Counted from the first letter of the stretch, positions 34,013 to 45,478 are shown. The stretch: 64,000 nt of DNA from Cricetomys ansorgei (GCA_026225945.1 JAMJFZ010000107.1:50321001-50385000); one strand, 5' to 3'. The notes: generated from the letters alone by a model not told the origin. Numbers and translations are program-made.

Positions 34013-34667
34013 ACTAAATTCTAATAAAACCTTTCTTGAATAGATGTAGATGAAATTGGTATGTTCTACACTAAAAAAAATATATGATGACCAAATGATG
34101 AGACTTGTGTGTCCTATGGCCCTGAAGCAGTAGCCCTGCTAGGACAGGGCTGGATCTGAACTGCCTCATCCTCCATCCAAACACATGATGGGGCATTATC
34201 CTTTGTAGTACAAATAAGACCCGAAGGAAAAAGATAAGAGGTCCCAAAACTGTGCTTTCCGCCCACTATTCCCAGGGCAAAGCCAGATAATTACCAGCAG
34301 AGATGCAAACCTCACTCACGATTGCTGTTATGTCTGCAGAGGTGACACAGGATGTACCTCAGGCAGCATCCTTAAACATCGTGTGCAATGAAGTAGGCAT
34401 AAAGAAGCAAGACACTGTGAGGTGACAGAAGGAGCTATGATGTCGGAGAGGAGAGATGAGGCTCCTCCCAGCTTCTATTCATAAACTCTGTAATCTCAAG
34501 TGAGTCCTTTAAAGGACCTGTAGAAAACAGAAATGGAATGCATTTCACAGGGAGAATAAAGAGAGAGCTAGGAGAAATGTCCGTTCTTAAATAATCATTC
34601 ATAGTTTGAAATCAGTGATAAATACTGCATTTTAGATAATGACAAAAACTATCATTTTTGTCATCGT
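34013..34667. other. Intronic stretch, nothing recognised
   Basis: No repeats or coding signal recognised. Confidence 0.5.
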
Positions 34668-34673
34668 TTTATT
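34668..34673 (-). promoter_or_regulatory. AATAAA on the - strand downstream of the antisense open frame
   Basis: The hexamer lies about 180 bases past the TAA of the exon-like frame at 34851-35220, at a plausible distance for a 3' end. AATAAA is common in AT-rich DNA, so alone it is weak. Confidence 0.25.
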
Positions 34674-34850
34674 GTCAAAGTGATAGAACATGAACTATAC
34701 CCCCCCCCAAAAAATGAAGAAAAAAAAAACCACCTCATCTGATGGAGAGTGATAACCACATAGTAATATCACCTCAAAGATAGGTTATGTCATTGGTAAG
34801 GCACCGGTAGGAAAAGAAGGATGGAGAGAGGCCAAAACTGCTAATGTTCC

Positions 34851-35220
34851 TTAAATGGGTGAAGGAACACTCTCATGCGTGCAGCTGAATGTTGAGAAAC
34901 ACGGTGTGAACAGAGGAGTTGAATCCTCACATAAAGAAGTGAAGAAAGCATCCCAGGAAAATCTGTCATGGAACAAGGCTAATTCCCTGATGTAGTGGTT
35001 TACATCATCCTTGGGTAGTTTCTGCACATATGTGTTTAATATCCATTGGGCCCCATTTTCCCTTACACAGTGGAACAAACTATCATAATCCCACCGGGCA
35101 AGACATCTGTCTTCAGAGTTAGCAGTGTAGTACTGGAGTTTGCCATCTGTACAGGGATTGCTTGGGCCACCTGGCTTTAGTATCCCATACAAACTCTTCA
35201 TGTTCAGAATCCCTTTAACC
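34851..35220 (-). other. Exon-like open frame on the - strand, product unrecognised
   Basis: The - strand is open from a good acceptor (pyrimidine-rich TTTCCTGTGTTTCTGCTATTCCAG just 5' of 35220) to TAA at 34851. It gives about 123 codons, starting VKGILNMKSLYGILKPGG. Methionine at 35201 is the first ATG but need not be a start. The composition is mixed and protein-like (RWDYDSLFHCVRENGAQW, TYVQKLPKDDVNHYIREL), with no low complexity and no signal peptide or membrane segment. No repeat family is recognised in it, and I recognise no protein family. Alternatives: a terminal exon of an unannotated antisense transcript, a fragment of a processed pseudogene or old retroelement, or chance. Confidence 0.35.
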
Positions 35221-35420
35221 CTGGAATAGCAGAAACACAGGAAAGATGGGAGGGGTCTCTTTTGTGCCCCTTAACTTTGATCCTGACCTATCACCTGCTC
35301 AAACTTCCCTCCAGGCCTTCTCAGAACTGTGTACCCCTGTAGCCTTGCTTCTACAGTCTTCAGGTGACACACGTTATCTTGAACTGTTCATTTTTGGGGT
35401 TTATCCATTTTGTTTGTTTT

Positions 35421-35493
35421 GTGGTTCTGGGGATCAAACTGAGGCCCTTGTTCTTGCTAAGCCTTGCTCCAGCACTAAGCTTTGTCCCAGCCT
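35421..35493 (-). mobile_element. ID-type SINE
   Basis: GTTCTGGGGATCAAACTGAGGCCCTTG..TTGCTAAGCC..GCTCCAGCACTAAGCTTTGTCCCAGCC is the antisense ID body, with a T-rich tail just upstream on +. Confidence 0.65.
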
Positions 35494-35948
35494 GAATTGA
35501 GCATCTTTATTAACTTTGTTCAGAAATCCTCTGGGGTAGAAACCATTTTGCGTTTGTTTGTAGAGCTTTCACAGAATCCATCAAAAAATATGCATAAGAT
35601 AACTTGATGGAACACTTGCAGGGAAGTTCAGGATAATTCTATGAAAGTATTAATCAGACAACATTTCACTCAGCAACATTTTTTTCTGCAACAGAGAAAG
35701 CACTCTATAAGAAAGGAACTTTTGGAGTTAGAAGTTTCTAGAAGAGAAGACACACAGCTCTTTAACTGCTGTGAACCTGGTGGGCTTTTTCAAAGAGACA
35801 CAGTACAAGGCAGCATCATTTTAGCAACCTGCAGGTGACATGCACGACGTCATCTCCTTGGCTCTGAGATTCATTTTTCACATCAGACAGCTCTTAACCG
35901 CATGCTCTAGCACCAGCCCAGAGCTTTGGCCAGTGACCCCAAACAAAA

Positions 35949-35973
35949 TGCTGGGGGTGGGGTGGGGTGGAGG
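35949..35973 (+). repeat. G-rich run, G-quadruplex-capable (+ strand)
   Basis: CTGGGGGTGGGGTGGGGTGG: several G4 blocks separated by single T. Confidence 0.75.
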
Positions 35974-36401
35974 AACGGTCAGAGAGCCACTGTGAAGTCA
36001 ACTCAGTGGGACTGGATAATGGGTGGGTCCAGGAAGAAGCAGAGGAGAAGCTGGAGTTCTTCCATGCACGAGGCACCCAAGGAAACACTGGGTGAGTTGG
36101 GTGTGGTTACTCCAGGACATCCTCCCACGCATCAATTATGAAAGGGGTTATGCACAAAGTTCTCTTAATAGAGCATTTTGTATGGCTTTTGAATCCTTAT
36201 ACTTCTATTATACTCATTCTCAGAAAACAGTTTTCCCATAACGTGACTTTTTTTTTTTCTACCGAGACAGAGTGAGAGAGGCCTTTGCAGCCACTCTTCA
36301 GAGCTTGTCTGGGCCTACGTGTTAGAGCGTCTGTGCCTGTGCAAGAGTGTCCACACAGCACACTGATAAGGGAGGATCCTCTGGCCCAGGGTTCCCTGTC
36401 C

Positions 36402-36429
36402 CCTCCCACCCCCACCCCCACCCCCACCC
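36402..36429 (-). repeat. (CCCCCA)n run, G-quadruplex-capable (- strand)
   Basis: Four ACCCCC-type units on +, giving GGGGGT repeats on -. Confidence 0.8.
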
Positions 36430-37669
36430 TGTCAGAAAAATACAGGCAGCTTCAAAGCACAGGCAGGTAACACCAGTTTCTCTAAGAGGCAAACAAAAGA
36501 GTAACTAGCCACGGAGGAGCCCAGTCATTACACAGCTGTGAGCAGAGAAGGGGAAAACTTCTGTAACTTATTTATTGACACAGTTATATGAAAAATAAAA
36601 TCAGGAAGAAATTCTGGCCTTGGAATCTTTTTGAAAGGACCACCTTCTGACACTGGGATAGATCCAGAAGAGGTCAACAGGCTCAACTTCCTGTCCCAGA
36701 GAAAGAGAAAAGGGGGTGGAATGAGAGTGGGGGAGGGAAAGGAAGAAAGCTGAAAAACACAGGACTTCACAGAGCTCAGAAATTCCCCAGAGAGCAAGGG
36801 GGCGGGGAGGCTGAACTGTAGAGAACTGTAGAAATTGTACTTTTAGAAAATCACAAGCCTCGTTTGTAGGGATGTTTAAAAACCATCTCTTGTTAGAGTA
36901 GGATGATTATTCACTAGCTGGACACAAGAAATGGGTCCGTTGTGATGGAACTGAACGGAGCGCAACATCCTCAGCTGGGTAACAAATCAGTTGGATTTAT
37001 TCCTCTAAAGGAAAACTCTCCATTACCACATCATACGAAAATTGATCTGCATACTAATGTACAGAATCAACATCAAGCCTATGATTAGAAGATTTTTACC
37101 AAATGCTACAGCACACTTTTTCTAAGGGAAATGAAATGAGGGGCTTGTTTTTCAGAACTCATCACACATGATGGGGTAAGATGTGTCCGAAAGGTCACCA
37201 ACTCTGCTTGAGGGAAAAGATGATGATTATAGGCTCAGAGATTTCAGAAGGTCACACAAAAGCCTTTCCACTGTGAGCATACAAGTGCCAGCAAGATTTG
37301 TGATTTCAAAATTGAGGCAATGACTTAATATCAAATGGCCTTTTCAAATATAAGGTGGTGCCATCTCCATGGTAACAGAGAATAAATTATTATTTTAGAG
37401 TTTTATCAAATGCCAACTTAGCACTTCAAATAACCAGGGAGTCCACCCACAGCTACAGAAATATATTAAGACTAAAGATATTTTTTTAATTCAAATTTAA
37501 GCACAATGCAGATTACCTAAACCACAATTGGGGTTGTGTACTAAATATGGACAATGTTTTCAGTTACGGCATCTACAAATACAACGATGGTGAGGCTGTT
37601 CAAAGTCACAGATGTGAACAAACTGCCTTCATCCTCTGCAGCTTAATACACAGCAAGTGTACTCTGCAG

Positions 37670-37770
37670 CCGCACCAAGGTAGTACCTACAGCAGCACCG
37701 AAGCACTTTGCAACACCACCAGAGTACTTTTCAACACCACCAGAGTACTTTTCAACACCACCTGATGCTT
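37670..37770 (+). repeat. Minisatellite, 21-bp unit
   Basis: CAACACCACCAGAGTACTTTT is repeated exactly at 37711 and 37732. A partial copy follows and more diverged units precede it. It is in frame in a short open frame (NTTRVLF repeats), which I take to be coincidental because 21 is a multiple of 3. Confidence 0.85.
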
Positions 37771-38026
37771 TCCAATAGCATCAGAACAATATTAGCCTGG
37801 TAGCTCAGTCAGTGGCAATAGAACCTGTTGTTTAAGCAGACAGCTTTCAAATCTGACAAGATACAGAAGTGGCAGAAATTGAGAAACCTACTTCTCACAT
37901 GTCAAATAAAATAAATAAATGTGGCACGTGACTCCTGCTGGACTCTTCAAGGACACTGTGGTCAGGACAGAAAATGTTTACATCTGAAACTCTTTCATTA
38001 TATATTACAGAACACAATCCGGTACC

Positions 38027-38045
38027 AAAAAAAAAAAAAAAAAAA
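38027..38045 (+). repeat. A-run
   Basis: About 19 consecutive A; no attached SINE body identified. Confidence 0.85.
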
Positions 38046-39022
38046 CTAGTTGAAAAGAAGTAAATAAAACCCAGGCAGTGTAGACAGTGAACAGGAACAG
38101 GAGAGCAACACAACATTAAATAGCTATTTATTATAGATGGGAGAGTCAAGTCTGGAAATAAATATAGATACCATGCCCAGCTTCTCAACTTCCATTTGCA
38201 TTGTTGTCTATGTTAAAGCATTCATGTACTTAATAACATTGAATAGCTCAGTAAATTTCTAAGGAGCTTCTGGAAGCATTGCGGTTCTTGTATTAAGATC
38301 CTCGATAATTATTTATGGAAGAAGATCCTCTTCAAGGAGGATGGCAGAAGATTTTCAAGGTGTTGCAAGGACTTGGATTTCATCCTTAGTAATGTAAAGC
38401 AAAGCAACAGAGTGAAGGAATCAAAAGTTAATATGAGGACTGAATCAACTCTCCTCATTGTCAGCTTCCTTGATACCACATAGTCCTTAGTAGGTCACCA
38501 TCACTTGCTTTCTAAGAAGCTCACATATACTCTTAGAGAAAATGTGGGATTGGTACTCATTTACATGTCAGAGATCACAGACTCTGGAGCTTGAATTTTA
38601 AGGTAATATTTGATAAAAAATCAACTGGAAAATGAATTATAAATTCTAGTATGCTGGACATATCTGTAAGAAATTGTGGTTCTGCTGTCTCCAAAGAGGG
38701 GTCCAGGAGTGGGTGACTTGACCAGCATTCTCAATCCTGGTTATTCCAGTGTAGATTGACCACCCAACAAAAGCTATTTCTAATTGCACATAATAAACAT
38801 CTTCATAATACTAAGTAGCATATATATGTGTAGGTCTAGACTCTTCTGAAATTCTTCCATTTACTATTTCATTTTACGGCTTCATTTTTAGTGTAGCACT
38901 GCACACAATATCATATATTTTACTTATATATCTTTTGTATCTCAAAAACAGAGATTAAAGGTAACTACAAGATGGCCAAGGACTCCTTAAATTATTAGGA
39001 AGCTGTGAATGCTTTAAGAATA
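38046..39022. other. Intronic stretch, nothing recognised
   Basis: AT-rich without recognised repeats. Confidence 0.5.
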
Positions 39023-39031
39023 TTTAATCTA

Positions 39032-39200
39032 GCTGGGCAGTGGTGATAGATGCCTTTAATCCCAGCATTCTGGAGGCATAGGCAGACAGATATCTGTGAG
39101 TTTGAGGACAGCCTGGCCTAGAGTGAGTTCCAGGACAGCCAAAGTTACAACAGAAAAAAACATGTCTTGAAAAAAAAAAACTTAAATAAATAAATACATG
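39032..39200 (+). mobile_element. B1 SINE with target-site duplication
   Basis: GCTGGGCAGTGGTGATAGATGCCTTTAATCCCAGC..GTGAGTTCCAGGACAGCCAAAGTTACAACAG..GTCTTGAAAAAAAAAA ends in an A-rich tail. TTTAATCTA flanks it at 39023-39031 and 39201-39209. GTTACAACAG is the sense form of the TTGTAAC variant. Confidence 0.93.
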
Positions 39201-39482
39201 TTTAATCTAAGATTTAACTGTTACAATCAAAAACCTCTTGTTTATCTGAGAAAAAACATTCTTTCCTCTTTTAGACACAAAGCTTTTTTGTTCCTGTTGT
39301 CTACGGTTGTCATTTCATTTAATAGTTGCTATATGAGTCACTTTGCATCCTTTGAAAATTTGGATATGAAAGAAAGTAGATAAGCTTTAATCGGAGAGCC
39401 CTAAAGCTATGTTAATTTGGTTTGCTCATTTACATGTTCATTATTAGTTCAAAGAATATTTTCTTCCAAAAGTGTTCTGAAG

Positions 39483-39760
39483 GCTAGGGAAATAAGCATA
39501 GGGGGAACTTAAGAAAATAAACAAAAAATAAAAACTCCAAAACCAACCAAAACACCTGTTCTCACGAAGCTGACATTGTTGTGAGGGAGGGAGGTACTAC
39601 GAAAGATCCGGAAGTAAAATGCATGGTGTCCGATACTATGAGGCAAGGAACTGGATATGCATGTGATTTTCGAAGTGTGGCCTGAGGAAGACCTACTGGA
39701 AAGCTGACATTGAAGGAATGAATGACTTTAATGAGGGGAAATTTTGATTCTCAGGTGTGG
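39483..39760 (+). mobile_element. L2 LINE 3' region
   Basis: CTGTTCTCACGAAGCTGACATTGTTGTGAGGG, GGTGTCCGATACTATGAGGC, TGTGGCCTGAGGAAGACC and GCTGACATTGAAGGAATGAATGAC parallel the mammalian L2 consensus (CCTGCCCTCATGGAGC.., GAGGAGGTGACATTTGAG..). Confidence 0.55.
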
Positions 39761-39830
39761 ATGGGATGAACACACTGAAATCCTAAGGTATCCAAGAGTC
39801 AGGGAAGCAGGGGTAACTCCAGTAGAGAAA

Positions 39831-39920
39831 GGGGCATGCGCAGAGTCAGGGGCATGCGCAGAGTCAGTCAGGGGCATGCGCAGAGTCCAGGGACATGCTC
39901 AGATTAAGGGTCATGCGTGT
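39831..39920 (+). repeat. Minisatellite of NRF1-like motifs (18-bp unit, five copies)
   Basis: GGGGCATGCGCAGAGTC occurs three times exactly (39831, 39849, 39871), followed by two decayed copies (GGGACATGCTCAGATTA, GGGTCATGCGTGTGG). The - strand of each good unit contains CTGCGCATGC, matching the half-palindromic core bound by NRF1. It gives a repetitive frame (GACAES) that is not a gene. Confidence 0.85.
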
Positions 39921-40292
39921 GGAGAGATGAGGGGCTGACAAGACTGTCGGGCGGTTACAGTATCCTTGGCTCTTACGCAGAGTGTCCCAGAGGTCTTTGG
40001 AAGGGTTTCGGAGACAGAGAAGTAATCAATCTAACAGCACAATCAAGTTTGCTCTGGGCAGCACATGTACCATGCATGTATACTGTGTACAGCTGTAAGT
40101 CTCACATGCAATCTTCTACTATCTCCTCCAAAGGTGAGTATTTTTATCCTGGTTGTATTTGTTTATCACATTTTTTTTTTGTAAGTAAAGAAGCCACAAA
40201 GAGCTGTTTATAAACAGAGGAGCCACTTCAACTTAAGCTCCCTAGGTTCTGATTTACAAACTCACGTGTTTTCTTACAGCAAGACATACTCT

Positions 40293-40388
40293 CTCAGTCA
40301 TTCAGCAAATGCTTGGTATATGTCTTCAGTGGACTATGCACTCAGAATGTGGGAATTCAATAATACACAAAAGAACCCTGTTCCCAGA
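40293..40388 (+). mobile_element. L2-like fragment
   Basis: GTCATTCAGCAAATGCTTGG, GACTATGCACTCAGAATGTGGG and ACAAAAGAACCCTGTTCCC resemble the L2 string TTCATTCAACAAATATTTATTG..CCTGCCCTC. Confidence 0.4.
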
Positions 40389-41624
40389 TTTCGGAGGAGC
40401 CGCAGCCATGCTGTCTATACGCAGCGACCACACCTTTCTATCCCCCTATCTTTAACAATTTGCCCCAATGCTGCACATTCACAAGCTTTAAGAAACGTTT
40501 GTTGTAACCTTTCTATTGATTCCACACCCATCAGAGAGTTTTGTTGCAAATCTAACTATTCTCTCTGTAATAATGCTGAGATTTGATCACCAATCTTTTA
40601 TTTCTCTGTACATTGGTTTGTATATAATCTTTTAAGAAAATAATGTACTATTCAAATATCTTTTTTTTAATGAAATGTAGTATCTTAGGAAGACAGTAAC
40701 GTTTTTGTCTTAATAGATATTTTAGCCAACAGAATCCAAATTTTCCCCCACAGCTTCTTTGCTTTCTCATGTTACATTCTCATTTGCTTTACAGGATTTT
40801 TTTAATGCTCATAAAACTATGACCTTGTGTAAATTTCCCAGGAGACATGATTCTCAGCATTTTGTTGGATAAACATTTGTTTTTTGTAACTACATGAACA
40901 AGCCAAACTGCACGTAGTCCAAAAAAATAATTCTGTCTTTTTCATCACCCCCTTTAAAAGAAAAAAAAAAAGAAAAAAGAAAAAAGCCCTATTCAGGGAA
41001 TTGTAGTGCAGTGCAGTGGTCATAAAAGTATTTTAATTTTACCATTTAACCAGGAGAAAGGCTTTAAGGTTGGCACTATTAGCATTCTGAGACAGTTTTT
41101 ACAGTGTGTTCTCATTTTGGTTATCAAGAGAATGGTCATTAAGAAGGCAATCCTTTTTATAACCTCAGAATATATTTATTTGCTCCAAGAACATGAACCA
41201 GTAACTCATATATCATAAGATCTCTTAAATGAGCCATCTTCGTTAGTACATTAAACTATAGTAATTCTACAGTGGTAACTAAATAGACCACTGTGTGGTT
41301 TCAAATTATAAGAAATTAAGTAAAAAGAAAACCTAGCCAGACTAGGGGCATTTCTATAAATTCCTTTGAGGATAGTCATGAGATCTCCAATGACAGATTG
41401 CTTCCTTGAGCCAGACACATGAATTGGTTGTTCAGTTCAGCCTCAGTAAACATTTCTATGTGAACATGCTAGGAGAGAGTACGCTTGACCAGCCACACCA
41501 TTAATTGCCATCTGAGAAATTTTTCTGCTTTTGTAATTACAATAAAGAAAAAAAAAAGTGAGTATTTAAATGATTGTGTTCTTTTCCCAATCCTTTTTAA
41601 CAAGTCAAATCTTCAGGTCCTACG
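40389..41624. other. Intronic stretch, nothing recognised
   Basis: AT-rich, with an A-rich run at 40957-40985. No element recognised. Confidence 0.5.
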
Positions 41625-41905
41625 GAGATGAATCATTAGGCAAAGTACTTGATGTACAAATATGGAGGGTCTGATTGTGGATCCCCAGAACCTACTTAAA
41701 AGCCAGGTGCAGGCAAACATCTATAATCCAGTGCTCCTACAAGGAAGGGAAGCAGAGATGGCTCCCTTAAGTTAAAGGGCCAGCTAGCACATCTGGTAGC
41801 CAACACAGAAAGAGATATCCTGATGTGAAACAAAGTGAAGGCAAGGACTGACTTCCATATAACTGTGCTTTGACCTTCACACATCTCACTCCAGTGCAAA
41901 GCCTT
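41625..41905 (+). mobile_element. B3 SINE
   Basis: GGAGATGAATCATTAGGCAAAGTACTTGATGTACAA, GATCCCCAGAACCTACTTAAAAGCCAGGTGCAGGC, AAAGGGCCAGCTAGCAC and TGTGCTTTGACCTTCACACATC give the full B3 layout. The 81-codon - frame over it is an artefact. Confidence 0.75.
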
Positions 41906-42004
41906 CAGTTTTGTATGTAGCCATATTCTCTTTTTCTTCACTTTGATAAGTAATTATATGTTTTTAAAAAATATTTCTTATCTTAGCAAAAATGCTCACC
42001 AGAC

Positions 42005-42165
42005 TCTATTGTCTTGGACAGTTAATTACCTATTTGCAATTTCTTCTATAAAATAAGGGTTAAGTGGCCTACCAGGTTACTGTAAGGACTCTGTAAGATG
42101 ACAGTGAACTCCTTCTGAGACATGCACAGCACAAGGAACTGTAAGCTGTCATTGTTATTTCTCTG
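42005..42165 (+). mobile_element. MIR SINE, 3' part
   Basis: GGACAGTTAATTACCTATTTGC, CTATAAAATAAGGGTTAAG, ACTGTAAGGACTCTGTAAGATG and GCACAGCACAAGGAACTGTAAGC follow the MIR core to 3' end. Confidence 0.65.
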
Positions 42166-42911
42166 TGATCATTCAGTCTTGGCCATTGTCATCTGGAAAT
42201 TACAAGCCACCTAGAAGAGAAGGTAGCATGGAGCAAATACAGACCATGGAAGCATGTAGGAAACTCCTCGGTCCCAGAGCCACCGAGCTCCAAGTGTAGG
42301 AGTGTGTTTGGACCAACCAACAGCTAAAAGTGTTACCAGATCTGCTCATCACGGTAAGGGTTCATCAGATACACAGCACGTTTCTTGCTCATGGTTATCA
42401 TTTCTCCTGTATGTGTGGTACCCGTCAAAGCACATTTTCATCCCGAGAGCATTGTGAGGTATTGAAGAGCGATAGCTGGAGAAGAAAGCAACAATTCAAC
42501 AGGCCACATTATCTCCTTCTAATTATTGAATTATCGAATGTGTACTTAATGTCATGGGAAATGGGTGGGAAGTAAAAACTGTGTGAGTTACGACAATAAC
42601 ATCATTAATTTGGGCATGAGGATACCTGGACATTTTGATAACAAGTACGAAGTATTTCAGTCTCATTTCTATTTAGATGCAAGAGAACAAGAAATGAGTT
42701 CCTCTGTCTTCCTCTTGTGCTATCATTTTTTTTAAAGTTTAATTCACTCAAATCAAGCAAGTCATGGTCAGATCTAAAATATTTACTTTAAATATCAAAA
42801 TTACTAGGCATTTGTCATTAGATAACTCTTAGACATTATTACAATTTCATATAAAATATTTTAAAGCCATCTCAAAATTAAATTCTAGATTCAGTGGACA
42901 GTCATATTCAA

Positions 42912-43335
42912 TGTTATCTTTGTTAGGGTTTCTACCACTGTGATAAAACACCTCGATCAAACGCACCTCAGTGAGGGAAATGTTTATTTCCTCTTTCAGT
43001 TCCAGATCACACACCATCACTGAGGAAAGTCAGGGCAGGAACTCAAGGCAGGAGCCTGGAGACAGGAACTTATGCAAAAGCCATAAATAGATGCTGCTTC
43101 TTGGCTTGTTCCTCATGGCTTGCTCAGCCTGCTTTCTTATACAATTCAGGACCATCTGCTAGAGTTGACACAACCCATAATGGTCTGAGCCCTCCCAGAT
43201 CAATAATTAATCAAGAAAATGCCTCATAGGCATGCCTACAGATCAATCTTGTAGGGACATTTTATTCATTGAGAGTCCCATTTACAAAATGACTCTAGCT
43301 GTGTCAAGCTGAAAAAAAGAAAACCAACTGGGACA
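42912..43335 (-). mobile_element. MT-type MaLR solo LTR
   Basis: On + it reads TGTTATCTTTGTTAGGGTTTC, CACTGTGATAAAACACCTCG, GAAAGTCAGGGCAGGAACTCAAGGCAGG, CCTCATGGCTTGCTCAGCCTGC and GACTCTAGCTGTGTCAAGCTGAA, ending CAACTGGGACA. This is the antisense of an MT-family LTR. No internal sequence is attached. Confidence 0.8.
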
Positions 43336-43563
43336 AACATCAATGATTAGGTCATGTTTGCATATTTGGAAATATCAGTGAAGCCATTAATATGTATAAT
43401 AAATATAAGTTAGCTCTCAAAATTAATAGAAACCCAATAAGCTAATTTAAAATGATCTCAATCAGGTAAAAAAATGTAATTATATATCTCTGTTTTCACA
43501 AATGTATTTATTCCCAATCTGCCATTACCTCATTGCTATCTTAAGAAAGGTTGTCCAATATTT

Positions 43564-43740
43564 ATTTTTTATTTTTTAATTTTTTTGTTTTATTGTTTTA
43601 TTGAGACAGGGTATCTCTCTTGTAACTCTAGCTGTCCTGGAACTCACACTGTAAACCAGGCTGGCCTTGAACTCACAGAGATCCACGAGCCTCTGCCTCT
43701 CAAGTGCTGGGGTTAAAGACATGCACCATCACTGCCTGGC
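43564..43740 (-). mobile_element. B1 SINE (TTGTAAC variant)
   Basis: A T-rich tail, then GAGACAGGGTATCTCTCTTGTAACTC, GCTGTCCTGGAACTCACACTG, CACAGAGATCCACGAGCC, AAGTGCTGGGGTTAAAGACATGCACC. A full-length antisense B1. Confidence 0.92.
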
Positions 43741-45478
43741 TTATTCTTTATTCTTAAAATAATAATTTCATTTGGAAAAATTTGTTTGAGATCACTAACT
43801 TTGTAAGAATAACTTGTATAAGACCTTCTCAGTCTTAAGGTGAAAGTCTTTAATTTGCACAAAAAATTAAGCTACACAGTTTCAGGGCAAAGTACACTTA
43901 CTCTTCAGAGTCTACTTTTCTTTTCAAAACAAGCCTTCTGTTTCATTGCCCACAACTTCACTGTAAATTTTATCTTTCCATCCTTAAGAGAAGTTTATAT
44001 AAAAACGACATGAAAGGAGTTATAAATTATTGCAAAGTTTAAGAATGGTCATAATGACACGCTTAGTCATCAACTGTACAAATTTAGCAGTTGGAGAGGC
44101 ATCTGATCTGTGCTGTAGAGTTGTATCTGTCACCAAACTGAAACATTTTCTTCTTGACCCAGACATTTGTGTTCTTCCCACCTCGCTACCATATGTCACT
44201 ATTAGCTTGTGAAAAGATGACACAGGATTCACCTACCATGTCACATTCCTGAATGCGGTTCTGTGATTGACAGTGGTGCATACAATATCTAGTTTCTAAT
44301 ACATATGAGTACAAAATAGATATTTTTTCCACATAATTAATCAAAGTGTGAGAAGCCCACTTGTTAGTGTAACTAAAATGAGTATGACTACCATGTGCTA
44401 TTTGAGCAAGGCAATCGTTGCTCACTCGACACTGAGTTTTTTGCTCCATGGATTCCAAAATGGCTTTTTTCTTTCCTTTCCTGTTATAAAGGCAGAGGTC
44501 ACCCCCATTTCTCTGTTACATTGACTCCATTGGAGTTAAGCCATGTGCCCATCTTAACCACTCCACAGACTATGATTTACTCTGGCCCAAAGGTATACTT
44601 AGCTTTCTGTATGAAAGGAGGCTTTGTCAAGTCCAGCGACCTCTGAATCTGGGTCATTTCACAAAACTGGGATTACTTTTCTTAATTGCTTTATAAGGTT
44701 AACCTCTAGAATGGTTGTGGCTTGTAAGGTACAATGTGCTCATTACACTGGCTTCTTCAGAAATTCATGAAATGCCTGCAAACTGGCAGCAGTGGACCGA
44801 GCTCCTGGGTCTCCAAACAAAATGGCTGAATCAGCTCACAGTAGGAAAACAGTTGCCTCAGAACTTCCTGTAGCTCCCAGGAAATGATAAAAAAGAAGTA
44901 ATGTGTCCTTTTTTCCAAGTCTTTCCAAGGGCTTTCCAAGCTATCCATGACAGTGTTCAAAATCAAAAAATGACAAAGATGGGTCATTTTTAAAATTTAG
45001 AGAAAATAAAGGGGGGGGGGCGTGTGAATGAGTGGAGAAGGTGGTAAGGCTAATTTTAAAAGGATGATGTGGACCCTATCTAAGAGAACTTTCAGGAGAC
45101 CAGGGAATCTTCTTCCCACTCTGGGAAAGTCTACATGAACTGCGCTAGCATCCAATTGCCTTGCAGGGTTCTCTGATTCATGAGTGACCTTTTTCTTCAT
45201 GTGCATGTAAGTGGAGGCCCACAGTGACACAACACAGATGAGCAGTTGCCAAGGCACATGAGTAATGTTGAAGAAGTCTACTAAAAGTCTCTTCAAGATG
45301 AGCTTTGCTGCAAAATTGTACTTTTAAGAATGCTTGATTTATTAAGATTCAGTTATCCATGTAGCCAAGTGTCTGAATCCTTAAGTCTTTCAAGTATATC
45401 AATATTCCACATGCAGCATTGCTGAATCATCCAATATCTGATAAAAATGCATATTATGTCTTTAAGATGTTGAAGCTA
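43741..45478. other. Intronic stretch, nothing recognised
   Basis: No recognised repeats. Frames at 44186-44458 (-), 44395-44646 (+), 44757-44987 (-) and 44997-45296 (-) have no known homology. A G10 run starts at 45012. Confidence 0.5.

Larger units (their letters stand above)
35494..37669. other. Intronic stretch, G/C-richer patch, no repeats recognised
   Basis: 35.9-36.85 kb has raised G+C, two G-quadruplex-capable runs on opposite strands, a purine-rich section (36690-36815) and a GC-box-like GGGGGCGGGGAGG at 36799-36811. No gene found; the open frames there are short and unrecognised. Confidence 0.5.

Noticed and set aside
44757..45296. Two consecutive - strand frames as exons
   Set aside because: No acceptor/donor pair in the right phase and no homology; the second is interrupted by a G-run at its end.
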